The position numbers and the translations under genes were made by a program. DNA of 16,004 bases from Spirochaetia bacterium (GTDB lineage: Bacteria; Spirochaetota; Spirochaetia; Treponematales; Breznakiellaceae), in NCBI GenBank assembly GCA_025997795.1, contig BNVB01000057.1:1-16004 (forward strand), written 5' to 3'. Below, one piece after another: positions 1 to 6,657 of this stretch. The number at the start of each line of letters is the position of its first letter. Positions within the stretch are counted from its first letter, which is position 1. Below the pieces are notes generated by a model, which saw nothing but the letters and a program-made list of their open reading frames with translations, was not told where the DNA came from and searched no databases.

Positions 1-1369
1 CCAAACCGCCCTTGATGCGTCAGATAAGGAACGGATGCGCCGCCGTTTTGCCGAAGCGGGTGTTCCCTCTCCGGCCTACACGGTTTTTACCGCAGTTCCC
101 GGTATAACAGAAACGGACTCCGCGGTTTTGCCCTTTCCGTATCCGGCGGTGGTAAAACCCGTGGACAATATGGGCGGCCGGGGCTGCCGCCGGGTGTTTA
201 ATCCCGCGGAACTGCGGGAAGCGGTGGGGGCGGCGCTGGCTTTTTCACGGTCAGGCCGGGTCATTGTGGAAGAATATATGGAAGGGCCGGAATTTTCCGT
301 GGATGCCGTGATCTACCATGGGGAAGTTACAATCTGCGGCCTTGCAGACCGGCACATTTACTTTCCGCCCTTTTTTATCGAAATGGGTCATACCATGCCC
401 AGCTCTCTTCCCCGGGCGGAGCAGGAAACACTTCTTGCTGTTTTTGTCCGGGGCATCCGGGCCCTGGGAATTGATAACGGCGCCGCCAAGGGTGATATCA
501 AATATACTCCCCGGGGGCCCATGATTGGTGAAATTGCCGCCCGGCTTTCCGGTGGGTATATGTCCGGCTGGACCTATCCCTATGCTTCCGGTGTTGACCC
601 CGCCCGGGGGGCAATCTGCGCTGCCCTGGGGCTTCCACCCCAGGACCTTACACCGCAACGGCACTGGACCAGCGCCGAGCGGGCCTTTATCTCCATCCCC
701 GGCCTTGTCCAGTCCATAGAAGGACTGGAGGAAGCCAAAAAAGTGCCGGGAATAAAGGATGTATTCCTTCGGGCTGAACCGGGAAAACGGCTTAATTTCC
801 CGGAAAATAACGTTTCCAAAGCCGGAAACGTTATTTCCGCCGCTCCCGGCCGGGAAAGCGCCGTAAGAGCGGCGGAAAAGGCCGCCAGGGCGGTCCTTAT
901 CCGCCTAAGCGCCCCCGATAAAGAAACCGCCGCCTTTCTGGCCGGCCCGGTTTCCGGTGGAAACCCGGTTTCCCCCGGAAACCTGGTTTTCCCCCCATCG
1001 GCCTTTACCCTGGACCCGGTTTTGCTGGCAGAACTCGAAAAATTGCCAAAAACTTCTTCGCCTTCTTCGACTTTGCGGTTTAAAGACATCTTCTTATACC
1101 CTTTCCCCGTTTTTACCAGCTCAGCATTAAGTGATTACCAGGGCAGAACCCCCGCCGAAAGTCTGGAAGCGGTCCGCCGTTTAACAGCCCTGCGGTTAAA
1201 AACCCTGGAAACCCCGCTAAAACCGGCAACAGCAGATACCATTTCCGGTAAAAAGCTTATCCTGGGCCGGGAATTCTGGTCCGCCCTGATCCGCGGCAGT
1301 TACCAGGGAGCTGTATATTACCTTGACTGTCTCCTGGCCAAGGGCTCAGGTTTGGGGGAAGCCCCATGA
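1..1369 (+). CDS. ATP-grasp domain enzyme (5' end cut off by window)
   Basis: Partial at the left edge: the reading frame is open from base 2 (…TALDASDKERMRRRFAEAGVP), which reads as ATP-grasp sequence upstream of the first Met at 35, so that Met is unlikely to be the true start. Numbered from it, the nucleotide-binding segment PAVVKPVDNMGGRG is at about 37-50 (Lys41), EEYMEGPEFSVD at 79-90, and the metal-binding strand GEIAARLSGG at 165-174. The last reads E-I-A-A-R rather than the more usual E-I-N-P-R. ATP-grasp enzymes ligate a carboxylate to an amine or thiol through an acyl phosphate; the substrate cannot be read here. After about residue 300 comes a Gly/Asn/Pro/Ser linker rich in DNA palindromes, then about 120 residues I do not recognise. 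The stop overlaps the amidase start by 4 bases (ATGA), so the two are probably cotranscribed. Confidence 0.85.
   Translation, partial: QTALDASDKERMRRRFAEAGVPSPAYTVFTAVPGITETDSAVLPFPYPAVVKPVDNMGGRGCRRVFNPAELREAVGAALAFSRSGRVIVEEYMEGPEFSVDAVIYHGEVTICGLADRHIYFPPFFIEMGHTMPSSLPRAEQETLLAVFVRGIRALGIDNGAAKGDIKYTPRGPMIGEIAARLSGGYMSGWTYPYASGVDPARGAICAALGLPPQDLTPQRHWTSAERAFISIPGLVQSIEGLEEAKKVPGIKDVFLRAEPGKRLNFPENNVSKAGNVISAAPGRESAVRAAEKAARAVLIRLSAPDKETAAFLAGPVSGGNPVSPGNLVFPPSAFTLDPVLLAELEKLPKTSSPSSTLRFKDIFLYPFPVFTSSALSDYQGRTPAESLEAVRRLTALRLKTLETPLKPATADTISGKKLILGREFWSALIRGSYQGAVYYLDCLLAKGSGLGEAP
801..839. repeat. Intragenic inverted repeat
   Basis: Arms 801-817 and 824-839 pair almost perfectly (12 bp uninterrupted nearest the loop, then 4 more across a one-base bulge) around a 6-base loop. 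The core is GTTTCC…GGAAAC. It lies inside the ATP-grasp gene. Confidence 0.75.
949..983. repeat. Two back-to-back hairpins with GGTTTCC/GGAAACC arms
   Basis: GGTTTCC (949-955) pairs with GGAAACC (959-965) around a 3-base loop. A second GGTTTCC (967-973) pairs with GGAAACC (977-983) around CCC. They share the GTTTCC/GGAAAC core of the repeat at 801-839 and encode the linker GNPVSPGN of the ATP-grasp protein. Confidence 0.7.
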
Positions 1370-2418
1370 AACACTATGTACTGTACCTGCTTTTAATTCT
1401 GACAATACCCCTCCATGCCCAAACTACGGCGGGAAAAACCTACTCCCTTGACGAAACCCTTACCGAACTGGGAACAAGCCTCCGCTGGGACCCCTTTTTT
1501 GCCGCCGGGACACTTTTAATGGAGGATCACCGGCTGGCTTTTTATACCGGCAGCCCCGGCGAACGGGGAGCCGCGCTCTTTGACGGCCGGGAAGTTTTTA
1601 CCCTGCCCCTGCCCTATACCGAAGGGGGAGCGCTCCGTTTTCCCCAGGCCTTTGTCGCGGCGGCAAAAAGCGCCTTTTCCGCTTCCCGGGAAGCGGAAAA
1701 AACACGTTTCCGCATAGCGGCGATCATTGTTGATCCCGGCCATGGGGGTAAAGATTCCGGGGCGGTGGGAACCCATAAAATTGGGGGAAAAACACTCAAA
1801 TCGGTAGAAAAAGACATTACCCTGGCAGTTTCCAGGCAGCTTGCCGCGCAGCTCCGCACCGTCTGGCCGGAAAAACGGGTTCTCCTTACCAGAAATGGCG
1901 ATACCTTTCCCACCCTGGAAGACCGGGTTAATGTGGCCAATACGGTACCCCTCAAAGATAACGAAGCAATCATCTATATATCGATTCATGCCAATGCATC
2001 CCTCAACAAAGATGCCCGGGGATACGAAGTCTGGTATCTGCCCCCGGAAACCCGGCGGGAGCTTATCGACCGGCAAAAATATACCGAATCAAGCGAGGTA
2101 ATTCCCATCCTTAACGATATGCTTCAGGCTGAATTTATCTCCGAAAGTACCGATATAGGCCGGTTTATTCTGGCCCGTTTTGCCGAAACCCTGGGAAATC
2201 AAATCCCCTCCCGGGGACTCAAGGCGGAAAACTGGTATGTCGTACGGAACGCCCGGATGCCCGCAGTACTGGTGGAATTGGGTTTTGTCAGCAATGCCGA
2301 GGATGCCGCCCTTATGGCGGACCCGGCCTACTTGAAACGTTATGCCGAAGCGTTGTATAAGGGAATTGCCGATTTTGTAGCAGAATTTGAACAGTCCGGG
2401 GGCTATATCGCCCCTTAA
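1366..2418 (+). CDS. N-acetylmuramoyl-L-alanine amidase (Amidase_3)
   Basis: A 350-residue exported zinc amidase that cleaves the bond between N-acetylmuramic acid and the stem peptide of peptidoglycan, for cell separation or wall turnover in the periplasm. Residues 1-18 form a signal peptide (hydrophobic YVLYLLLILTIPL, cleavage near HAQ). Residues about 20-115 are an unassigned N-terminal region. The catalytic domain starts at about 118, with candidate zinc ligands His126 (DPGHGG), Glu148 (SVEKD) and His208 (ISIHANA), and catalytic Glu304 (VELGF); all expected motifs are present. The ATG overlaps the stop of the upstream ATP-grasp gene, and the GerMN-like gene follows after 12 bases, giving a compact envelope operon. 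Family assignment is firm; the amiA/amiC-type subclass is not decided. Confidence 0.93.
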   Translation: MKHYVLYLLLILTIPLHAQTTAGKTYSLDETLTELGTSLRWDPFFAAGTLLMEDHRLAFYTGSPGERGAALFDGREVFTLPLPYTEGGALRFPQAFVAAAKSAFSASREAEKTRFRIAAIIVDPGHGGKDSGAVGTHKIGGKTLKSVEKDITLAVSRQLAAQLRTVWPEKRVLLTRNGDTFPTLEDRVNVANTVPLKDNEAIIYISIHANASLNKDARGYEVWYLPPETRRELIDRQKYTESSEVIPILNDMLQAEFISESTDIGRFILARFAETLGNQIPSRGLKAENWYVVRNARMPAVLVELGFVSNAEDAALMADPAYLKRYAEALYKGIADFVAEFEQSGGYIAP

Positions 2419-2430
2419 AACGGGGAGATC

Positions 2431-2904
2431 ATGGAATTTTTCAAACTGCTTCGCCATCTTGCCTACCTAACGGCACTGGTTTTTTTTGCCTTTTTTGAAC
2501 TGGCCAGTTCCGATCTGGTTCGGCGTACCTTTGAATTTGCTGTTTTTAACACCGGAAAACCCGTGGTAGAAGACCGGATGCTCTACAGCGCCGATTCTCC
2601 GGAGCTGAATATCAAATCCTATGTGGAAGAATCGATTTTGGGTCCCGTTTCGGTGGATTTAGCCCCGCTTTTAACCAGGGGAACCAAACTCCGGTCCTTT
2701 ATGTTCCGGGATAAGACCGTATATGCCGATTTTTCCGGCGAAGCGGTCATACCTGTACCCGGCGGTCTGCCGCTTTTTGACAGTTTTGTGATCCTTAACC
2801 GAGGGATCCGGCGGAATTTCCGCTATGTCCGGGATGTAAAGCTCTTTGTTAACGGAAATGAGGTCTTTTTTACTGAATTTTCAAAAATCTTTGGGGCAGA
2901 ATAG
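2431..2904 (+). CDS. GerMN-like domain protein, membrane anchored
   Basis: 157 residues. One hydrophobic segment at about 8-26 (LAYLTALVFFAFFELA) suggests a signal anchor with the rest in the periplasm. The segment LAPLLTRGTKLRSFMFRDKT followed by VYADFSGEAV resembles the GerMN fold (the 'p.gt.l.sv…v..g.ayVdFs' strand pattern) of GerM-type and lipoprotein LpqB-like proteins. GerMN domains often occur beside peptidoglycan amidases, which fits its position 12 bases after the amidase stop. The start has GGGGAG at 2422-2427, rather close to the ATG. The gene ends just before the flaA promoter. The GerMN call rests on visual similarity; the function is unknown. Confidence 0.75.
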   Translation: MEFFKLLRHLAYLTALVFFAFFELASSDLVRRTFEFAVFNTGKPVVEDRMLYSADSPELNIKSYVEESILGPVSVDLAPLLTRGTKLRSFMFRDKTVYADFSGEAVIPVPGGLPLFDSFVILNRGIRRNFRYVRDVKLFVNGNEVFFTEFSKIFGAE

Positions 2905-2924
2905 CAGAAAGTGCCGATAAGGTA

Positions 2925-2952
2925 TTGACAAAGTATTTCAGGATCGTATATT
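2925..2952 (+). promoter_or_regulatory. Sigma-70-type promoter of flaA
   Basis: TTGACA at 2925-2930 and TATATT at 2947-2952, separated by 16 bases, 45 bases before the flaA ATG. The downstream leader is AT-rich and ends in the ribosome binding site AAAGGAG at 2984-2990. Confidence 0.8.
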
Positions 2953-2996
2953 TTTATATATCTATCTTTATTTGTATTTTTGTAAAGGAGCTGTGG

Positions 2997-4073
2997 ATGA
3001 AACGGATATTCATTCTTTTAACCGCCGCACTGTTGGCGGTAGGGTTGTTTGCAGAGGAAGCGGTTCTTATTGACTTCACCAAGCTTGGTGCGGATATTAT
3101 TCCCGCTCCCCAGCAGGGTGAACAGGAACAGCAGATGACCCAGAACCGGGCGACTATAATGGATTACGGTGCCGTGTCGGGCGGCAGCTTCACTCAGGAA
3201 CAGAAGCGGATAATGAAGACCTCTTTGGCCATCAAAAACTGGACTGTAATCCTGAATTCTTCTGCCAGGACCGTAAACCGCGAAGTCCTTACCTATGCGG
3301 AAGAAGCCCAGTCTAAGCAGTACGGTACTGTGATGGGTGTAAGGGTAAACTTTCCCACCGAACCGTGGAATGCCAACGCTGTAATTAAACCCCCCTTTGA
3401 AATTCCTGCCTATGAACCGGTAGGTCAAATTGACGATGAGGGGAACGTTACCGGGGCAAACACCAATGTAATGTCCCTTTCCCGGTTTGAAGGGCCCCTT
3501 AATGAAGAAACCGGTAAACCCGCCTATGGTCTTGGCGTGATTAAAAATGTAGGTACCATCAAATCGGTAGCGGTTAATGTGTACGGTCTCCAGTTTCCCC
3601 ACAGTCTGTCGGTAATTCTTATTGACAACGAAGGGACCGAAAAGACCATGTTTGTGGATTATCTTAACTTTGACGGCTGGGCCGAGCTTACCTGGCAGAA
3701 CCCCGCCTATGTACAGGAAGTACGGAACCGGGAACTCCGGCTCTACCCCCTGTACCCAACCTCCACCCCCTTTATTAAATTTGGCGGATTCCTTGTTAAA
3801 CGGGACGGCGATCAGGCCGGCGGCGATTTTATCGCATATTTCCGGGATGTCAAGGTTATCTACGACAAAGCGGTCCTCGATACCGACAGGGATATTGACG
3901 ACGAAGGTCTGTGGCACATAATTCAGACCAGAGAAGAAAAGAAGAAACAATGGGAAATGAGCCGTTTTGGTCAACAGCAGATTCTGCGTTATCTTGAACA
4001 GCAGAAGCAGGCTACCGAAAACAGCTTTACCCCCTCTCCCACAACCGGGGGTGACGGCGCCGCCGCCAACTAA
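2997..4073 (+). CDS. flaA: Flagellar filament outer layer protein FlaA
   Basis: 358 residues; the sheath protein that coats the core of spirochaete periplasmic flagella. A signal peptide is visible (MKRIFILLTAALLAVGLFA, cleavage before EEA). The mature part has the FlaA pattern with NWTVILNSSARTVNR, VGVIKNVGTIKSVAVNVYGLQFPHSLSV split over the middle, and the charged, Gln-rich tail near RFGQQQILRYLEQQ. The Met at 2997 is chosen because AAAGGAG lies 6 bases before it and the signal peptide begins there. An upstream in-frame TTG at 2925 is part of the promoter -35 box and cannot be the start. It has its own promoter and a strong terminator (4094-4131), so it is probably monocistronic and abundant. 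Length matches known Treponema FlaA proteins (about 350). Confidence 0.93.
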   Translation: MKRIFILLTAALLAVGLFAEEAVLIDFTKLGADIIPAPQQGEQEQQMTQNRATIMDYGAVSGGSFTQEQKRIMKTSLAIKNWTVILNSSARTVNREVLTYAEEAQSKQYGTVMGVRVNFPTEPWNANAVIKPPFEIPAYEPVGQIDDEGNVTGANTNVMSLSRFEGPLNEETGKPAYGLGVIKNVGTIKSVAVNVYGLQFPHSLSVILIDNEGTEKTMFVDYLNFDGWAELTWQNPAYVQEVRNRELRLYPLYPTSTPFIKFGGFLVKRDGDQAGGDFIAYFRDVKVIYDKAVLDTDRDIDDEGLWHIIQTREEKKKQWEMSRFGQQQILRYLEQQKQATENSFTPSPTTGGDGAAAN

Positions 4074-4093
4074 AACACCGTAGGTGTGTTGTG

Positions 4094-4131
4094 AAAAAGC
4101 TGTCTGAACATATTTCAGACAGCTTTTTTTT
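4094..4131 (+). terminator. Intrinsic terminator after flaA
   Basis: A perfect 10-bp stem GCTGTCTGAA (4099-4108) / TTCAGACAGC (4114-4123) with a 5-base loop is followed by eight T (4124-4131). Five A before the stem can pair with the T run. Confidence 0.92.
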
Positions 4132-4142
4132 AGGACAAAAAA

Positions 4143-5369
4143 GTGAATTTTGATTTTTCATCCCTTGGTCAGGTTAAAGAACGGTTTGAAAAGGCCGCTC
4201 TGGCCCGGGATCATATTACCCGGGAACTCCTGGAAGCCATTGAAAGGGCGGTCCACCAGCTGTCTTCCCGGCCTACGGTTAAAGGCCGCTGCAAGGAATT
4301 TGTAAGCTACTATAAAAAGTACCTAAAACTCCTAAAGGAAGACCCCGTAACGGAGCCCCTTATTACCGATTTAATCGCACTGCGGGTAGTTTGTCCCTTT
4401 TTGGAGGATCAAACTGCGGTAGAGCGGATAATTCGGGAGCATTTTACGGTTACCGAATTGGACCGCAAGGGAGCCCACTTTAGTTTTAAGGAATTCGGCT
4501 ATGAATCGGTACACCTTCTTGTTTCAATTCCCCCGGCTTTAAGCGAAAAATGGGGCGACTGCGGTACCTGTGTAGCGGAAATACAGATTAGGACAATTCT
4601 TCAGGATGCCTGGGCCGAGGTGGAACATGAACTGGTATACAAGGCCGAATTTACCCCCTTTGACGACCCCATGAAACGCCGCTTGGCGGCGGTAAATGCC
4701 AGCCTTTCTTTGGCAGACAGCATTTTTCAGGAAATCCGGGTATACCAGCGGCAGCTTAACGGCGAGTTGGACAAACGGCGGGATTCTTTTTACCGTAAAA
4801 TCGAAGAAGCTACCGACGGGCTTCTTTTTGATCCGGACCGGGATATGGCCAGGGCTTTCCAGGAAGAAATGCCTTTGATGGACGAAAAGGCCACCATCGA
4901 CGATCTTTTGCTTAACGCCCTCTATGCCCACAACAAAAACCGCTTTGCCGAGGCTATTGCCTTTTACAGCCGTATCCTGGAAATGAAGGCCGATCCGGCC
5001 ATTGCTTCGATGATCTACAAACACCGGGGAATGGCCTATTTTGCCCAGTCCCGGTACGAAGAAGCCGTGGCGGACTTTACCGAATCCCTTAAAACCGACG
5101 AAAAATCCTATAAATCCGCCTATTACCGGGGGGTAGTCAGGTCGGTTCTGCGCCAATACCAGGAGGCCATAGATGATTTTACCCTTTCCCTTTCAATAAA
5201 CCCCTACCAGAATTTTACCCTCTACCGCCGGGGCCAAGCCTACTACCACCTGGAAGATTATCCTGCAGCCCTGGCAGACTGCGAGGCATCCCTGGCTCTG
5301 GACCCCGCTTCCTCCACTGCCGAACGCTTCCGTTCCCTCTTGCTGGACAAACTTAAAATGCTGGGTTAA
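4143..5369 (+). CDS. RelA/SpoT-type (p)ppGpp synthetase domain fused to TPR repeats
   Basis: 408 residues with no HD hydrolase domain. The N-terminal half (about 40-190) is a RelA/SpoT synthetase fold: VKGRCKEFVSYYKK (46-59, ATP side), TDLIALRV (75-82, metal-binding Asp76), FGYESVHLLV (118-127, GTP side), and AEIQIRT…WAEVEHELVYK (145-167) with catalytic Glu146 and the conserved Q-R-W-H set. Such enzymes transfer pyrophosphate from ATP to GDP or GTP; some relatives are toxins acting on other targets. The C-terminal part (about 252-405) holds about four TPR units (e.g. AEAIAFYSRILEM, EEAVADFTESLKTD, QEAIDDFTLSLSIN, PAALADCEASLALD), implying a protein partner. The start is GTG at 4143, with AGGA at 4132-4135. 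No obvious terminator follows. The start lies just after the flaA terminator, leaving no room for a separate promoter. Domain calls are strong; the physiological role is inferred. Confidence 0.88.
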   Translation: MNFDFSSLGQVKERFEKAALARDHITRELLEAIERAVHQLSSRPTVKGRCKEFVSYYKKYLKLLKEDPVTEPLITDLIALRVVCPFLEDQTAVERIIREHFTVTELDRKGAHFSFKEFGYESVHLLVSIPPALSEKWGDCGTCVAEIQIRTILQDAWAEVEHELVYKAEFTPFDDPMKRRLAAVNASLSLADSIFQEIRVYQRQLNGELDKRRDSFYRKIEEATDGLLFDPDRDMARAFQEEMPLMDEKATIDDLLLNALYAHNKNRFAEAIAFYSRILEMKADPAIASMIYKHRGMAYFAQSRYEEAVADFTESLKTDEKSYKSAYYRGVVRSVLRQYQEAIDDFTLSLSINPYQNFTLYRRGQAYYHLEDYPAALADCEASLALDPASSTAERFRSLLLDKLKMLG

Positions 5370-5388
5370 AAAAGTCTGTTTTTATCTC

Positions 5389-5417
5389 TTGACAAAGTCT
5401 TTGGTAAGGGCTATACT
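5389..5417 (+). promoter_or_regulatory. Sigma-70-type promoter of outer-membrane protein gene
   Basis: TTGACA at 5389-5394 and TATACT at 5412-5417 with a 17-base spacer, near consensus. It lies 20 bases after the stop of the upstream synthetase gene. Confidence 0.88.
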
Positions 5418-5450
5418 ATAATAATCAATTCTTTGCAAAGGAGAAAAATG

Positions 5451-6131
5451 ATGAAAAAGCTTCTTTTATTGGCAGCTTTAATCCTTGTTGTAGGCCTGTG
5501 TTTTGCTCAGGACAATGGCGAGGAAGCTGCCGCTCCAGCCAAGCCGGAACGGCTTGACCTGGAACTCTCTGCGGGTTTCCCTGTTCACTGGACCAACATA
5601 GCAGACAAACATCAAGGTCTAGATGAACGGGAAGTAACAGCCAATACCGCTCTTGGTGTTTCTCTGCTTTTTAACTTTAGCAGGAAATTTGGCCTGACAC
5701 TGGACACCGACTTCTTCTATGGCGGAGAAGTAGCAGGATTGTCTGGTAGTAGTTCCCAATCCGGTTCACTCTTTGGGGCCAATGTGCTTCTTGGGGCCGT
5801 AATCTACCTCTACAATGGTAGTTTCCTTCGTATCCCCCTGGCCATCGGCGGTCACATGTACTACTACAGCGAAGACCTATGGATTCCTGATTTAGGTGGT
5901 CCTCAGGCGAATTGGGTAAAAACCCGTGATCTCCAGGTTGGGCCCGGCGCCTCTCTGGGCGTTCAATTCCACTTTAACGACAGTATCTACATTTTTAGCC
6001 GCACCAATGTGGCCGTAGATATTTTCCGCTGGCACACGGCGAAGGGCGTTGGCGTGCCTTCCGTCAGCGAAACCGAATTGATCCTCGGTTGGGAAGTAAA
6101 GCCCTCGGTCGGTCTGGGAATTAAGTTCTAA
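5451..6131 (+). CDS. Small predicted outer-membrane beta-barrel protein
   Basis: About 226 residues. The N-terminus MKKLLLLAALILVVGLCFA is a signal peptide, with cleavage probably before QDN. An acidic/Ala-Pro linker follows, then alternating hydrophobic strands rich in Gly and aromatics (LDLELSAGFPVHW, ALGVSLLFNFSRKFGLTLDTDFFYGG, LQVGPGASLGVQFHFNDSIYIF) ending in …VGLGIKF. A C-terminal Phe is the usual BAM recognition feature of outer-membrane barrels. AAGGAG at 5438-5443 is 7 bases before this ATG; the adjacent ATG at 5448 is also possible and adds one Met. With its own strong promoter and terminator it is a single-gene unit, likely well expressed. No specific family is recognised. The Cys in GLC is not in a good lipobox, so a lipoprotein is less likely. 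Confidence 0.82.
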   Translation: MKKLLLLAALILVVGLCFAQDNGEEAAAPAKPERLDLELSAGFPVHWTNIADKHQGLDEREVTANTALGVSLLFNFSRKFGLTLDTDFFYGGEVAGLSGSSSQSGSLFGANVLLGAVIYLYNGSFLRIPLAIGGHMYYYSEDLWIPDLGGPQANWVKTRDLQVGPGASLGVQFHFNDSIYIFSRTNVAVDIFRWHTAKGVGVPSVSETELILGWEVKPSVGLGIKF

Positions 6132-6152
6132 TTTCTGCATCTGACCTAAAAA

Positions 6153-6181
6153 GGGCTGTCCACTAGGACGGCCCTTTTTTT
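6153..6181 (+). terminator. Intrinsic terminator after beta-barrel gene
   Basis: Stem 6153-6161 / 6166-6174 (GGGC…GCCC base, 9 bp with one G-T pair), a 4-base loop, then seven T at 6175-6181. Confidence 0.9.
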
Positions 6182-6213
6182 AGAGGGTCAGGGTCACGGG
6201 TCCTGGCCGCAGC

Positions 6214-6243
6214 TTGACACATACCGGGGTGTTTTTGTATATT
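6214..6243 (+). promoter_or_regulatory. Promoter upstream of repeat cluster and tRNA-Glu
   Basis: TTGACA at 6214-6219 and TATATT at 6238-6243, spacer 18. The next gene is the tRNA at 6443, so the predicted transcript carries a leader of about 190 bases filled by the repeat cluster. No other promoter was seen nearer the tRNA. Confidence 0.7.
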
Positions 6244-6250
6244 GAGCGTG

Positions 6251-6436
6251 CAAGATTAAATCCTTGAGCGTTAGCGTTCAAGAAAAAGTGGAGAAAACGA
6301 AGTTTTCTCCCAAGATTAAATCCTTGAGCGACAGCGAAAGGGTTAATCGGTTTAGACATTGAGCGTTAGTTCAGGAAAACCTGGAGAATGCGTAGCATTC
6401 TCCAAGATTAAATCCTTGAGCGTTAGCGAAATGTCT
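6251..6436 (+). repeat. Hairpin repeat cluster between promoter and tRNA-Glu
   Basis: The 20-mer CAAGATTAAATCCTTGAGCG occurs exactly three times, at 6251-6270, 6311-6330 and 6403-6422, and TTGAGCG five times (6242, 6264, 6324, 6359, 6416). The second and third 20-mers each follow a 9-bp hairpin with a 3-base loop: GGAGAAAAC/GTTTTCTCC (6290-6298/6302-6310, loop GAA) and GGAGAATGC/GCATTCTCC (6383-6391/6395-6403, loop GTA). The bases after the first 20-mer form an imperfect palindrome with it (6263-6282). AGACATT (6354-6360) and AATGTCT (6430-6436) are inverted and flank the last unit. This resembles a REP/BIME-like dispersed hairpin element. No open reading frame of note covers it. Confidence 0.85.
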
Positions 6437-6442
6437 CAACAA

Positions 6443-6514
6443 GTCTCCTTCGTCTAGTGGTTAGGACATCGGGTTTTCATCCCGACAACGGGGGTTCAAT
6501 TCCCCCAGGAGATG
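6443..6514 (+). tRNA. tRNA-Glu (anticodon TTC)
   Basis: A cloverleaf can be folded. The acceptor stem is 6443-6449 / 6507-6513 (six Watson-Crick pairs plus a terminal G-T). The D arm contains GTCTAGTGGTTAGGAC. The anticodon stem TCGGG/CCCGA (6469-6473 / 6481-6485) closes loop TTTTCAT with anticodon TTC at 6476-6478. The T arm GGGGG/CCCCC closes loop TTCAATT (6490-6506). The discriminator is G6514. CCA is not encoded. The sequence resembles bacterial tRNA-Glu throughout. No terminator follows within the 20 bases before the next gene, so processing from a longer transcript is likely. Confidence 0.95.
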
Positions 6515-6534
6515 TTAAAATCAGAGAGGCAGTA

Positions 6535-6654
6535 ATGAAAGTATTACTCCACCGTTCCGCTGACAAATATCTGAACCGCTTACAATCGGCTGACCGGGAT
6601 CGTTTCGATGCCGCTTTTACTGATTTGGAAAAAGAACCATCAGAAGGAGGATAA
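6535..6654 (+). pseudogene. Truncated RelE/ParE-type toxin
   Basis: 39 residues: MKVLLHRSADKYLNRLQSAD and so on to …LEKEPSEGG. This matches the first helix pair of RelE/ParE-superfamily toxins (pattern 'h..a.k.l.kL…r..f..al..L..eP..G') and stops where the family continues into the beta sheet with the catalytic or target-binding residues. A complete toxin is about 85-95 residues, so more than half is missing. The stop falls inside the leader of the next gene (GGAGG at 6646-6650), consistent with a deletion that joined the toxin's N-terminus to the antitoxin's ribosome binding site. Start ATG 6535 has GAGAGG upstream; an earlier in-frame start inside the tRNA is rejected. Probably non-functional as a toxin. 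Confidence 0.65.
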
Positions 6655-6657
6655 GCC

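Noticed and set aside
2925..2996. Longer FlaA start at 2925 giving 24 extra residues
   Set aside because: The supposed TTG start is the -35 box of a good promoter, and AAAGGAG plus a signal peptide mark the Met at 2997.
3018..3974. 318-codon open frame on the minus strand opposite flaA
   Set aside because: It is an antisense shadow of a well-supported FlaA gene; its translation shows no recognisable domain and no ribosome binding site.
5451..5520. Lipoprotein signal (Cys at GLC) in the beta-barrel protein
   Set aside because: The residue before the Cys is Leu, a poor lipobox, and FAQ just after it is a good signal peptidase I site.
6251..6422. Three exact 20-mers suggested a short CRISPR array
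   Set aside because: Spacing is uneven (60 and 92 bases from start to start), the intervals contain related hairpins rather than unique spacers, and no cas genes are present.
6457..6534. N-terminal extension of the RelE-like fragment into the tRNA
   Set aside because: The bases belong to tRNA-Glu; the toxin-like similarity starts at the Met at 6535, which has its own GAGAGG.
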